From: Nostoc sp. NOS(2021)
GTDB lineage: Bacteria; Cyanobacteriota; Cyanobacteriia; Cyanobacteriales; Nostocaceae
Length of the DNA stretch: 64,000 nucleotides
Direction of reading: 5' to 3'
Assembly (NCBI RefSeq): GCF_017115025.1
Contig: NZ_JABXKM010000130.1
Location: 62,001 to 126,000, forward strand
In this document: positions 1-7,461 of the stretch, piece by piece
Layout of the letters: every line of letters begins with the position of its first letter
Numbering within the stretch: the first letter of the stretch is position 1
Program-made: the position numbers and the translations under genes
The notes under the pieces: generated by a model
Seen by the model: only the letters and a program-made list of their open reading frames with translations
Databases searched by the model: none
Told to the model about the DNA's origin: nothing

Positions 1-42
1 TCTGGATATTTGAATATTTTCAGATTATCGTGACTGATCGGG

Positions 43-394
43 CAATACGCTTGGGTTAGTGATATTTAGTGTTTGGAGATCCCCCCAACCCCCCTTAAAA
101 AGCAGGGCTGTTTCATTCGATCTCTTAGAGATTTTGTCAAGAGTACGAGTCAGAAATTTGCTTGATTTGGTCATCGAAAAGCTACCACCTCAACGAGTAA
201 ATTTCAGTGCGAACGCGATTTTCTTGCCCAATCAGATTTTTTAGTCACCTGACTTTTTTGCTTGAAACGCTTGTAAATCAGAGCCTTTTAGGGAATGAAA
301 CAGCCCTGCCCTTTTTAAGGGGCGCTAATATCTCTTTTACCCTCTTAAAAAGGGGGTCGCCGGATGCGTGGGGGATCTTAACCCAAGCGTATTG
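43..394. repeat. Nested inverted-repeat elements (MITE within MITE)
   Basis: An outer inverted repeat is formed by CAATACGCTTGGGTTA at 43-58 and its exact complement at 379-394. Inside it, CAGGGCTGTTTCATTC at 103-118 pairs exactly with 293-308. The inner ends resemble the termini of IS4-like cyanobacterial elements, though I cannot name the family from memory with certainty. No transposase frame is present between them, so both look non-autonomous. The inner element splits a C-rich/TTAAAAAG motif of the outer one, which suggests it inserted later. Nothing else is seen in bases 1-446. Confidence 0.7.
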
Positions 395-446
395 GCTGAT
401 CGGGGATGATTTTTCTAAATTTAAGATATTTAAATTAAGTCAATAT

Positions 447-1376
447 TCAGATTGTGATATTATCGTCCCCCTGCTGATTAATAATTAATCGCAAAATTGA
501 TAACCCCAAAATTATCAAAAATAGCACTAGCCCAATTGTGCAAGCATAGCTAATTTCTAAATTGTTGAAGGCTTGCTCATATAGATAATAAACAATCGTT
601 TTCGAGCTACTGAGTGGCCCCCCTTGGGTCATAATGTATACTTCTTCAAACACTTTGGTCGCAGAAATAGCCGAAATCACCGCCACTAATGCTAGATACG
701 GCTTCATTAAAGGTATGGTAATATCCCAATGTTTGCTGATACCATCAGAGCCATCGATCGCAGCGGCTTCGTACACATCAGTGGGAATTGATTGCAAACC
801 CGCTAAATAAATCACCATGTAGTAGCCTAGTCCCTTCCATACGGTGACAGCCATCACGCTGGCAAGAGAAATTGGTAGAATACCAAAAATCTTGGCTGGG
901 CTAGTTAGCCAAGGAATACCTTCTGGAAAAAGACCTAAAGCTTTCAGTAACTGATTCAGTAATCCGTTTTCTGCATACAGCCATTTCCAAGCTATTCCCG
1001 CAACTACCATTGAAATTACCACTGGGGTGTAGTAAGCTGCTCTAAACCAATTCATCCCCCGCAGTTTCTGATTTACCAAAATTGCCAGCACTAAGGGAGC
1101 AATTACTAAAATTGGTACTACACCCACAAGATATAAAAAAGTGTTTTCCAAGGTTTTCCAAAAAACTGCATCTTTCCAAAGCTTGAGGAAGTTGGCGAAA
1201 CCTATCCATTGTGGCGGCTGGGCAATATCTTCATAGCGAGTAAAGCTAAGGTAAAACGCTTGCAGTGCTGGCCAAAAGACAGTTAACCCCAAAAGAACCA
1301 AGGCGGGTAGTAAAAATAAATAAGGGGTTAGCCGTTGTTTGATGAACATCCAATTTTTAGGTGTCAATTGATTCAT
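447..1376 (-). CDS. Sugar ABC transporter permease (MalF/UgpA type)
   Basis: Inner-membrane permease subunit of a carbohydrate-uptake (CUT1-type) ABC transporter, 309 aa. About six hydrophobic segments are visible, beginning with LFLLPALVLLGLTVFWPAL near residue 20. The cytoplasmic EAA loop that docks the ATPase is clear around residues 200-225 (EAAAIDGSDGISKHWDITIP). The length is normal for the family. No second permease, binding protein or ATPase lies beside it in this window, so partners must be upstream of base 1 or elsewhere. The substrate cannot be told from sequence. The last residues lie close to the repeat at 43-394. Confidence 0.9.
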   Translation of the reverse strand: MNQLTPKNWMFIKQRLTPYLFLLPALVLLGLTVFWPALQAFYLSFTRYEDIAQPPQWIGFANFLKLWKDAVFWKTLENTFLYLVGVVPILVIAPLVLAILVNQKLRGMNWFRAAYYTPVVISMVVAGIAWKWLYAENGLLNQLLKALGLFPEGIPWLTSPAKIFGILPISLASVMAVTVWKGLGYYMVIYLAGLQSIPTDVYEAAAIDGSDGISKHWDITIPLMKPYLALVAVISAISATKVFEEVYIMTQGGPLSSSKTIVYYLYEQAFNNLEISYACTIGLVLFLIILGLSILRLIINQQGDDNITI

Positions 1377-1502
1377 ATAAGATTTAATAGTTGTTTTCGC
1401 TTTGTCAGAACAAGAATTTGGGGATGTGAGTAGATTTAAGCTTCAATATTTTAAGGGCATATATTTGCGTAACGCTAATTAATAACTCGGAGATAAACTG
1501 CA

Positions 1503-2165
1503 ATGGAAACTCAGCACAACTCGCCAATTGAACATCAAAATGTCCCCATAAACCACCGTGGACTACATGAATTTTTGTACAGTTCTGACGACGAACACGC
1601 CGCCATTGAGGTGAGTATAACTCCTGAACTGGCAAACAATGGTACTGAAATCATTGACCTTCAGATTTGGAGTGCGGCTGCTCAGAATGCTAAAATTGCA
1701 GGTGTTTACGGCGTATTGGATGCAGAACGCCGCACACAGTATATTGGCTATTCTCGGAATGTGTTGCTTTCCCTAAACGGCCATCTTCGCCAAAATGGTG
1801 AGCAAAAGTGTGCTTTTGTGCGTGTGCAAGCATTCAAGTTCCCTAAGCGTCAAGAAATGGAAGATTTGCGAGATGCGTGGATAGCAGAACTCGAAAGTAC
1901 GCCAGCTGGTAATGCTTCCGAATGCGAAATGTGGGCTAGCACGGTAGGCGAAGCTACGAAGGCGGTAATGTCAGAGGCGGAACGCCAAGCCTATGAGGAG
2001 AAAAAGCTAAAACTGCGGAAAGCAATGGCTGACACAACCCTTTCTAAAGAGTCAGAAACAATAGATGCGAATGAAGGTGAACGTCAGCGTCAACTTGAAG
2101 CTGCTGTGAAAAACGATGACTGGAGTGTAATTATCGACGCACAGACACAGGAAACTAAGTCTTAG
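1503..2165 (+). CDS. GIY-YIG nuclease-like protein
   Basis: A 220-aa protein whose middle carries a GIY-YIG-like core: GVYGVLD near residue 69 followed by TQYIGYSRNV about ten residues later, then an arginine-containing helix (HLRQNGE) and FVRVQAF. This spacing matches the GIY-YIG fold found in a cyanobacterial and plastid family of unknown role. The C-terminal third is charged and probably helical (EEKKLKLRKAMAD, GERQRQLEAAV). The first tyrosine-containing motif reads GVY and the second YIG, so catalysis is possible but not shown. It stands alone between a divergent permease gene and an AT-rich spacer. Family assignment is fairly sure; substrate unknown. Confidence 0.7.
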   Translation: METQHNSPIEHQNVPINHRGLHEFLYSSDDEHAAIEVSITPELANNGTEIIDLQIWSAAAQNAKIAGVYGVLDAERRTQYIGYSRNVLLSLNGHLRQNGEQKCAFVRVQAFKFPKRQEMEDLRDAWIAELESTPAGNASECEMWASTVGEATKAVMSEAERQAYEEKKLKLRKAMADTTLSKESETIDANEGERQRQLEAAVKNDDWSVIIDAQTQETKS

Positions 2166-2381
2166 GTGTCAAACTAATTCATAATTAATAATTACTAATT
2201 CATAATTGCAATTAGTGTTGGCTCTGAACCCACCACTAATTGTAGACCACTAAATTGAAAATTTAGTGGGGGCTTGTACCCATTCTTTAATTATGAATTA
2301 TGAATTATGAATTAATAATTATTTGGTCAATTAAATTAGTTGATAGTTTCTAAACTTAGCTAGATCATCGGTGACCTAAAT
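2166..2381. repeat. AT-rich spacer with AATTATG heptamers and a hairpin
   Basis: Direct copies of the heptamer AATTATG/AATTATGA lie near 2290-2320. A perfect short hairpin, CACTAAATT-gaaa-ATTTAGTG, lies near 2249-2269. These are typical cyanobacterial short tandem repeats. No coding signal is seen here. Confidence 0.5.
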
Positions 2382-2801
2382 ATGAATCCCATTCGGAAAT
2401 CTACCATAGTACTAGGTACAGTAGGCTTCATCCTATTTTCTGTACTTTTGCTTGTATTTCTACCGTGGAGCTTTAACTTCTTTGGCTACGCACTACCAGG
2501 AAAAGGAGGATTACCTTGCCGAGTTTCATACGGTCATCGGGTCTATATTGCTTCAAATAAGTGCATTGGAGTTTTTTCCTACGGGATACAGCTTCCCTGT
2601 AGGACAGAGTTAGATTTGATAGATAAAAAGTCGTGGCCGCTTACCCAAGTTAGACAAATACCTACCTTGTTGGGTGAACCCTATCCACTGTTCCTAGATG
2701 CTCCTTCTATCAAACAGATCAAGCAATGGACAGCAACAGGTGTATTTGTTCGCACTGGCAGTAACTGCTACATTGGCTATAACCTTTCAGGCGGGCCGTA
2801 A
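2382..2801 (+). CDS. Hypothetical single-pass membrane or secreted protein
   Basis: I do not recognise this 139-aa protein. It starts with a short basic stretch (MNPIRK) and one long hydrophobic segment (residues about 8-30), which would be a signal anchor. The rest is soluble, with four cysteines (LPCR, NKC, LPCR, SNC) that could form disulfides in an oxidising compartment, consistent with periplasmic or lumenal exposure. The start is the first ATG after an AT-rich spacer. A hairpin with a T tract follows at 2929-2958. Function unknown. Confidence 0.55.
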   Translation: MNPIRKSTIVLGTVGFILFSVLLLVFLPWSFNFFGYALPGKGGLPCRVSYGHRVYIASNKCIGVFSYGIQLPCRTELDLIDKKSWPLTQVRQIPTLLGEPYPLFLDAPSIKQIKQWTATGVFVRTGSNCYIGYNLSGGP

Positions 2802-2928
2802 GAGTAACATATCGCCCGTGTGGAGATGCTATACCTCCACGCTTGATTAAATAGCAGTTTTCCAAACATTTGCAGACATAAACCAACCCTAGTCTAGACA
2901 CGCCAGCATGAAGATGAAAAGTTAAAAT

Positions 2929-2958
2929 ACCTCTGGCAGATTATTGGGAGGTTTTTTT
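2929..2958 (+). terminator. Rho-independent-type terminator
   Basis: ACCTC at 2929-2933 pairs with GAGGT at 2948-2952 and is followed directly by a run of seven T residues. It lies downstream of the 2382-2801 gene on the plus strand. The stem is short. Confidence 0.5.
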
Positions 2959-2996
2959 ATTATGAAAAATTTAGGATACGATACTATGATTTGATT

Positions 2997-3773
2997 TTAA
3001 ACAGCAGAAATGGCACAAACCTGTAAACCCACCGGTGTGTGAATAATCACTGATTCTACACCGAAGACTTGGGCGATCGCATTTGGTGTCAGAACTTGTT
3101 CAGGTGTACCAACTTCCCAAATACGACCCTGTTTTAATAATGCAATGCGGGAACTATACCGGGCTGCTAAATTCAGTTCGTGTAAAACTGTGACAATAGT
3201 TAATTCCTGCTGCTGATTCAGTTCTTTAAGCAGTTCTAATAGTTGCAATTGATAGTTGATATCTAAAAAAGTTGTCGGTTCATCTAATAGTAAAACTTTT
3301 GGTTCTTGCGCTAGTGCTAAAGCTAAAAAAGCTCGTTGTCTTTCACCGCCTGAGAGTTGTTCGACTAAGCGATCGCTCAATTTTTCTAGTTGCGTCTTTT
3401 TAATTGCAGCTTCTACTTTTACCCCATCTTTGGCGTTTAATTCCCATTGCCACCAAGGTTGATGTGGTGTGCGTCCTAAACTTACTAATTGTCGCACTGT
3501 TAAGCCAACGGGAACAGTTTGTTGTTGCGGTAATAATGCCAGTTTCTGTGCAACTAGATTTGGGGGTTGAGAGTGAATTGCTTTACCATCAAGTAGCACT
3601 GTTCCCTGCTGTGGGGAGAGAATACGACTCAACAATTTGAGTAAAGTAGATTTACCTGAACCATTAGCACCAACTAAACTCAACCATTCTCCTGTTTGCA
3701 GAGTCAGGTTAATGTCTTGAACAATTGGTACTGAGGTGTAACCGCCTGTGAGGTTTTGCAGTTCGAGTGGCAT
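2997..3773 (-). CDS. ABC transporter ATPase, FecE/BtuD type (iron-chelate or cobalamin)
   Basis: ATP-binding subunit of a metal-chelate uptake importer. Walker A is GANGSGKST, the ABC signature is LSGGERQRA, Walker B is VLLLDEPTTFLD, and the switch histidine lies in TVLHELN. The C-terminal pattern (GRIWEVGTPEQVL, IIHTPVGLQVC) is typical of FecE/HemV-like ATPases. The frame is open upstream to a GTG at 3833, but the ATG at 3773 (MPLELQNLTGGY) matches the usual family start and is chosen. No permease or binding-protein gene is adjacent, so it is an orphan here. An inverted repeat sits just upstream at 3838-3868. Confidence 0.88.
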   Translation of the reverse strand: MPLELQNLTGGYTSVPIVQDINLTLQTGEWLSLVGANGSGKSTLLKLLSRILSPQQGTVLLDGKAIHSQPPNLVAQKLALLPQQQTVPVGLTVRQLVSLGRTPHQPWWQWELNAKDGVKVEAAIKKTQLEKLSDRLVEQLSGGERQRAFLALALAQEPKVLLLDEPTTFLDINYQLQLLELLKELNQQQELTIVTVLHELNLAARYSSRIALLKQGRIWEVGTPEQVLTPNAIAQVFGVESVIIHTPVGLQVCAISAV

Positions 3774-3837
3774 TTGCTGAAATTTCAGTAAATCACAAAG
3801 TTTTTTCCAAGAGAGCTGGTAATTCAGCGTCACGATA

Positions 3838-3868
3838 GTTATGCCTTGTTGATTTATTTTGGCATAAC
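3838..3868. promoter_or_regulatory. Inverted repeat upstream of the FecE-type ATPase
   Basis: GTTATGCC (3838-3845) and GGCATAAC (3861-3868) are exact complements 15 bases apart, immediately upstream of the ATPase gene. Position and symmetry fit a repressor operator, but a hairpin in the leader is equally possible. It does not look like a Fur box. Confidence 0.35.
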
Positions 3869-3944
3869 CTCTATGAATGGGGATTCTATCAGCGCTAAGG
3901 TGGAGAAGTGAGGTTATTGGTAGGTAGCCGTTGGATACTGAGGT

Positions 3945-4157
3945 TTAAGCTTGGTTGCGTCGTTGTTCTAGGTGCTGTTGATGCAATTCTGGGAAGTTTT
4001 CTAAGTCATCTATTGTTTGTGGCGGTGGAAATATTTTGTTATTGGCAGATTGAAACCTATCAACGTAAATTTGTAACGCCTCTTCATCATCTCTGTGGTC
4101 AAGGATATATTGACGCAATTCAGTACGGGTCAACGATGTAAAATCAGGTTTGCTCAT
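3945..4157 (-). CDS. Small conserved cyanobacterial protein (DUF6887-like)
   Basis: A 70-aa acidic protein starting MSKPDFTSLTRTELRQYIL, followed by HRDDEEALQIYVDRF. This pattern matches the small cyanobacterial family I know as DUF6887, of unknown function. The ATG at 4157 is chosen over longer in-frame extensions because GGAG lies about eight bases upstream and because the ATG overlaps (ATGA) the stop of the partner gene. It is normally cotranscribed with a DUF6888 gene. Here that upstream partner is interrupted by a MITE, which may also change expression of this gene. Confidence 0.7.
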   Translation of the reverse strand: MSKPDFTSLTRTELRQYILDHRDDEEALQIYVDRFQSANNKIFPPPQTIDDLENFPELHQQHLEQRRNQA

Positions 4158-4477
4158 AAATATCTCCATTCCCCGTTTGGGTAAATTACTATTTCTGTTT
4201 CTTCCCCTGCCAAAATCACTAAATTTTTTGTCCGTTTGTCTACAGTTACTAAATATAGCGCTTCTCGGTTGAGTGCAATACAGACCTAACAAGAACAGCC
4301 CCAACCCTTGTAGCGTTGGGGAGTAAGATTCAAAGCTTCTCTCCTTTTAGGAGAGAGGAATGGAAGTGAGGTCAAAGTGTATTGCTTCCATTCGAGAACC
4401 GCTAATATGGGTAGATACATTTTAGTATTTCTATAGCAGAGAATAAAGCAAGTTCTTATTTGCTCTTGTGTAGGCAT
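4154..4477 (-). pseudogene. DUF6888-like gene interrupted by a MITE
   Basis: The 5' part encodes MPTQEQIRTCFILCYR and then MYLPI. After the element at 4258-4402 the same frame resumes with LVTVDKRTKNLVILAGEE and ends NGEWRYL. Both halves fit the short cyanobacterial DUF6888 family. Removing the 145-bp element plus one copy of the flanking TA takes out 147 bp (49 codons) and restores one 58-codon frame. In the present sequence the first half instead reads into the MITE and stops, giving a 63-residue product. The stop overlaps the start of the DUF6887-like gene. The family name is from memory; the split reading frame is seen directly. Confidence 0.75.
4258..4402. mobile_element. MITE with about 24-bp imperfect inverted ends and TA target duplication
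   Basis: The ends GCGCTTCTCGGTTGAGTGCA and, on the other strand, GCGGTTCTCGAATGGAAGCA are imperfect inverted repeats, both continuing into ATACA. TA flanks each end (4256-4257 and 4403-4404), the target choice of IS630/Tc1-type transposases. The 145-bp core contains GC-rich hairpins (CCCCAACCC with GTTGGGG; CTCTCC with GGAGAG) and no coding capacity. It is inserted in the DUF6888-like gene. Confidence 0.8.
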
Positions 4478-4484
4478 ATTTTAA

Positions 4485-4830
4485 CGAGTCGCGGAAGTCC
4501 CCACCTTCAATGTACTCATAAGGTGGGGATTGTGAGCGGGGGATGAAGATTGCATCTGGAATTGATTTTTTGCTTGGTAAAAACTTTCTTCCAGATGTAT
4601 GACGAATCCCCAGGATTTTCTGGTAAGATACTTACTGTCTTGACCATCAATGCCACAAGCGAAAACCAAGCTAATAGGTATATGTCGCAAGAGAAAGATT
4701 TGGGTCTTGGGAACCAGGACTCCTGCCCTTGGAGGGAATATAAGACCAAAAAAACTACGGAGTTCTGGAGGCTATTCCCGATGAATTGGGAAGCTCAGAC
4801 TTCAGCCTTAGGCAAGTCTGAGTAGTTCAC
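4485..4830 (+). mobile_element. Transposase-less IS200/IS605-like remnant with an omegaRNA-like 3' end
   Basis: Both ends carry subterminal hairpins as in Y1-transposase elements: TCCCCACCTT (4498-4507) with AAGGTGGGGA (4520-4529) at the left, and CTCAGACTT (4794-4802) with AAGTCTGAG (4814-4822) at the right, ending in TAGTTCAC. A further hairpin, TTCCC-GATGAATT-GGGAA (4775-4792), precedes the right one, the arrangement seen at the 3' end of TnpB-associated RNAs. No tnpA or tnpB frame is present in about 345 bp. Identification as IS200/IS605-derived is by hairpin architecture and remembered end sequences, so it is moderate. Confidence 0.5.
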
Positions 4831-5012
4831 TAGTCTTCATCTATTACTAGGTGGTCTGGTCAGCACGACTTCTAGTTTTTAGGCTAGAGAGCCACCGTAC
4901 CTTCAGGTCGGGGGTGCTGACCAATTCCCGTAATCGGCGTATGTTCTCAGGCTTGACCGTTGCGTATTTTTTTCTAGCTGAAGTTGACACGCATAAGCAA
5001 TGCTGTGCTACC
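4831..5012. other. Unassigned spacer with a 10-bp inverted repeat
   Basis: TGGTCAGCAC (4857-4866) and GTGCTGACCA (4914-4923) are exact complements enclosing 47 bases with smaller internal pairings (CTAG-N8-CTAG). Short open frames exist on both strands but show no family motif. It directly follows the IS200/IS605-like right end and runs to the stop of the methyltransferase gene, so it may be another repeat remnant. Confidence 0.3.
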
Positions 5013-5855
5013 CTACTTATTGCCGCACAATAAGCCAAACCGAATTAACCCACGCTGATAACCGCGACGCATTAATCCCAGTGATAATGCCCCTTGAATG
5101 GTAGTCCAACCAGCATTTAGTAGGCCCCAAAGCGCTTGGGGAGTGAATGCGGAATCAATCACCACATTCCAAAAGGGGGCGACGGCGGTTGACCAATCAG
5201 CGGTGCGGATATTATGTAATGGTAGTTGATGTGCGATCGCTTCATACTCTGGCAAAGAAATCACATAAGGCAAACAATATACCCGATAAATATCCTGCAA
5301 GTGCTTTTGTTCATCCGCCGTCAGTGGTGACTCATCAGTTGGTCGATGACACCAAGTCACCATAATTAACTTGCCACCGGGCTTCAATACTCGGTAGCAC
5401 TCCTGGAGAAACTTCTTTTTATCTGGCATATGTTCACCGCTTTCCAGCGACCAAACCAAGTCAAAAGAATCGTCAGCAAAGGGCATTGCTTGAGCATTTG
5501 CAACCTGGAACTGTGTTCTCTGGCTCAAATTAGCCTCTAGGGCGCGTTCCGTTGCTCTCGCGGCTTGCACAGGACTCAATGTAATCCCTGTAGCTTTAGC
5601 ATTAAACTTTTGTGCGAGGTATAAAGAACTGCCGCCAATACCACAACCTACATCTAGGATATTTTCTGCTGCTTGTATCCCTGCCCAATTAAGCAGTTCT
5701 TCGATTAAATCAATTTGAGCCTGACGACGGTCTTTTTTCTGGGTACCGTCCGCACCATAGTAGCCGTGATGCATGTGTTCGCCCCAAATCTGTTCCCACA
5801 GACCAGAGGAAGCATCGTAAAATTGCTGAATTTGCTCGGAAAGTGTTGCACTCAT
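5013..5855 (-). CDS. Gamma-tocopherol methyltransferase (VTE4-like)
   Basis: SAM-dependent methyltransferase of 280 aa. The N-terminal FYDASSGLWEQIWGEHMHHG followed by GYYG is the hallmark of cyanobacterial and plant gamma-tocopherol methyltransferases, which convert gamma- to alpha-tocopherol in membranes. SAM-binding motif I is ILDVGCGIGGSS, with the post-I and motif II regions at FADDSFDLVWSLESGEHM and the motif III region at LKPGGKLIMVTW. The length is normal and the start is the ATG at 5855. Neighbours are unrelated. A related sterol or MPBQ-type methyltransferase is less likely because of the WGEHMHHGYY motif. Substrate specificity is inferred from family resemblance. Confidence 0.85.
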   Translation of the reverse strand: MSATLSEQIQQFYDASSGLWEQIWGEHMHHGYYGADGTQKKDRRQAQIDLIEELLNWAGIQAAENILDVGCGIGGSSLYLAQKFNAKATGITLSPVQAARATERALEANLSQRTQFQVANAQAMPFADDSFDLVWSLESGEHMPDKKKFLQECYRVLKPGGKLIMVTWCHRPTDESPLTADEQKHLQDIYRVYCLPYVISLPEYEAIAHQLPLHNIRTADWSTAVAPFWNVVIDSAFTPQALWGLLNAGWTTIQGALSLGLMRRGYQRGLIRFGLLCGNK

Positions 5856-6226
5856 GAAAAAACCAGTGTTAAGACAAAGCCGAATTAAAAAAACATATAG
5901 ATAAGGCTAGCATGTGTGTTTTTAATTAAAATAGGGTCTTTTGGTTTGCAGAGATAATAAACTCCGGTTTTTCTCCCTTGGAAAAATTTACTAATTTTAC
6001 CTTAATAAGTTGCCTTTGCTCTCAGTTGTATACCGTAATTTATCAAGAAAAATAAAAGCACCAGTCGCCAGAATTTATGCTGAATTCTGACGACTGGCTG
6101 ATGAATAGAAAGTTTAATACCCCGCCTCTACAGGCTTTCTACATTGAGGTAGTGGTGTAGAACTCTACTTCAACGATTCTAACTCCTGAATTCTGACTTA
6201 TTCTTTTATACCTAACTCTGAGTTTT
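5856..6226. other. Intergenic region containing a strong hairpin
   Basis: This 371-bp gap carries the AT-rich upstream region of the methyltransferase gene (about 5856-6050) and the trailer of the TPR gene with the 6061-6097 hairpin. I see no gene in it. Confidence 0.4.
6061..6097 (-). terminator. Long hairpin downstream of the TPR gene
   Basis: CCAGTCGCCAGAATT (6061-6075) pairs with AATTCTGACGACTGG (6083-6097) at 14 of 15 positions around a seven-base loop. Read on the minus strand it is followed by a T-rich stretch (GCTTTTATTTTTCTTG), which fits termination of the 6227-7336 transcript. It could also be a small repeat. Confidence 0.55.
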
Positions 6227-7336
6227 TTATTGTTCAGGACTCGTTGAAGTAGACTGTGGTTCAACTGAGGCAGGGTTCGCGGGCGTTTTCGTAGAAGTTT
6301 CTGGTTGGTTTGGGGTTTGTGGCTGAGGTGTTTGTACTACATTACTTGTAGAATCTGAACTCTGAGAAGGAGTAGCTGTTTGACTGGCTTGAGGTTGCTG
6401 TTGCCCAGCTTTCTGGGCAATTTGCTGCATTAGCTGTTCAATTTTCTCAGCTTGCTCAATGTTCCCTTGCTGACGATACTCGTTATGGGCACGTTTCAAG
6501 ACTCCACTAGCTTTTTTGATGTCGCCCTGATTATATAAAGTTACTCCCAAGTTATAGTAAGCTGAGGCATTTTTAGGATTTAGGCGAATAGCTTGCCGAT
6601 AAACAGAAATAGCCTCAGCAGTTTGACCTTGAATTGCTAGCAAATTTGCCATATTGTTGTAGGCTGTGGCGTTTTTAGGATCTAGCTGCAAGGCTTGGCG
6701 ATAAGTGGCGATCGCAGGCTGGATTTGACCTTGTTGTTGCAAGGCGATCGCTAAGTTAAAATAAGCATTGGCATTGCTGCTATCTAGACTAATTGCTTTT
6801 TGGTATGCAGCGATCGCTTCCTCTAGCTGTCCTTGTTCATACAGCGCCAAACCTAAATTATACAGCGCTGCTACCCTTGTGGGATCGATCACAAGGCTCT
6901 GGCGATAAGCAGTAATCGCTGCATCTTTTTCTCCTTGTCGCTGCAACACTAACCCTAAGTTGTAATAAGCTTCACTAAAATTGGGATTAACTTTAACCGC
7001 CTCTGCATATTCTTGTAAAGCTAGTTCAGGGTGATTTTGCTGCAAGAAGATATTACCTAAATAGTTCCGCGCTGCTCCAAAGTTGGGGTCATGCTGCAAC
7101 GCTTGGCGAAAGGCATATTCCGCACCCTGTAAGTCTTTGCGGTTATAGCGCGTGACTCCCTGCTGGAAAAAGCTAGCTGCTTCCAAATCCTGAGAAATTG
7201 CGTTTTCTGCCAGCAGTTTGCTGACTGGGAAATTAGTAATTGTCGGTGCAGCCAAGACCAAAAACGTAGAACAGCCACAGAGTGTCACCTGGCAAAATAA
7301 ATGTAACCACTGAGAAAATAGGGATTTTTCAGACAT
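6227..7336 (-). CDS. Exported TPR-repeat protein
   Basis: A 369-aa protein with a hydrophobic N-terminal segment (LHLFCQVTLCGCSTFLVLAA), probably a signal peptide or anchor, then about eight tandem 34-residue TPR motifs. Typical units are AYYNLGLVLQRQGEKDAAIT and AYNNMANLLAIQGQTAEAIS. The C-terminal 80 residues are low-complexity and rich in Q, P, S and T. TPR arrays are protein-interaction scaffolds; no partner is indicated by neighbours. The ATG at 7336 (MSEKSLFSQ) is preferred over an upstream in-frame start at 7390 because it places the hydrophobic segment at the N-terminus. The exact function is unknown. Confidence 0.85.
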   Translation of the reverse strand: MSEKSLFSQWLHLFCQVTLCGCSTFLVLAAPTITNFPVSKLLAENAISQDLEAASFFQQGVTRYNRKDLQGAEYAFRQALQHDPNFGAARNYLGNIFLQQNHPELALQEYAEAVKVNPNFSEAYYNLGLVLQRQGEKDAAITAYRQSLVIDPTRVAALYNLGLALYEQGQLEEAIAAYQKAISLDSSNANAYFNLAIALQQQGQIQPAIATYRQALQLDPKNATAYNNMANLLAIQGQTAEAISVYRQAIRLNPKNASAYYNLGVTLYNQGDIKKASGVLKRAHNEYRQQGNIEQAEKIEQLMQQIAQKAGQQQPQASQTATPSQSSDSTSNVVQTPQPQTPNQPETSTKTPANPASVEPQSTSTSPEQ

Positions 7337-7419
7337 GAATTGTAGACCTATACTTATTTTTAGCTCCTCATAAGTCAGAGTACCCATCACGAAAGAAAAA
7401 ATTCCAAATTCCCAACTTT

Positions 7420-7461
7420 TAACTCCTAACTCCTAACTCCTAACTCCTAACTCCTAACTCC
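7420..7461. repeat. Short tandem repeat array, AACTCCT x6
   Basis: Six head-to-tail copies of the heptamer AACTCCT. The array runs into the 3' end of queA: on the minus strand GGAGTTAGGAGTTAG encodes the last residues GVRS and the stop. Confidence 0.9.

Noticed and set aside
4516-4825. Open frames on both strands within the IS200/IS605-like remnant, considered as a TnpB C-terminus
   Set aside because: Neither shows the TnpB zinc-ribbon cysteines or the DRD-type motif; the hairpins are the only supported features.
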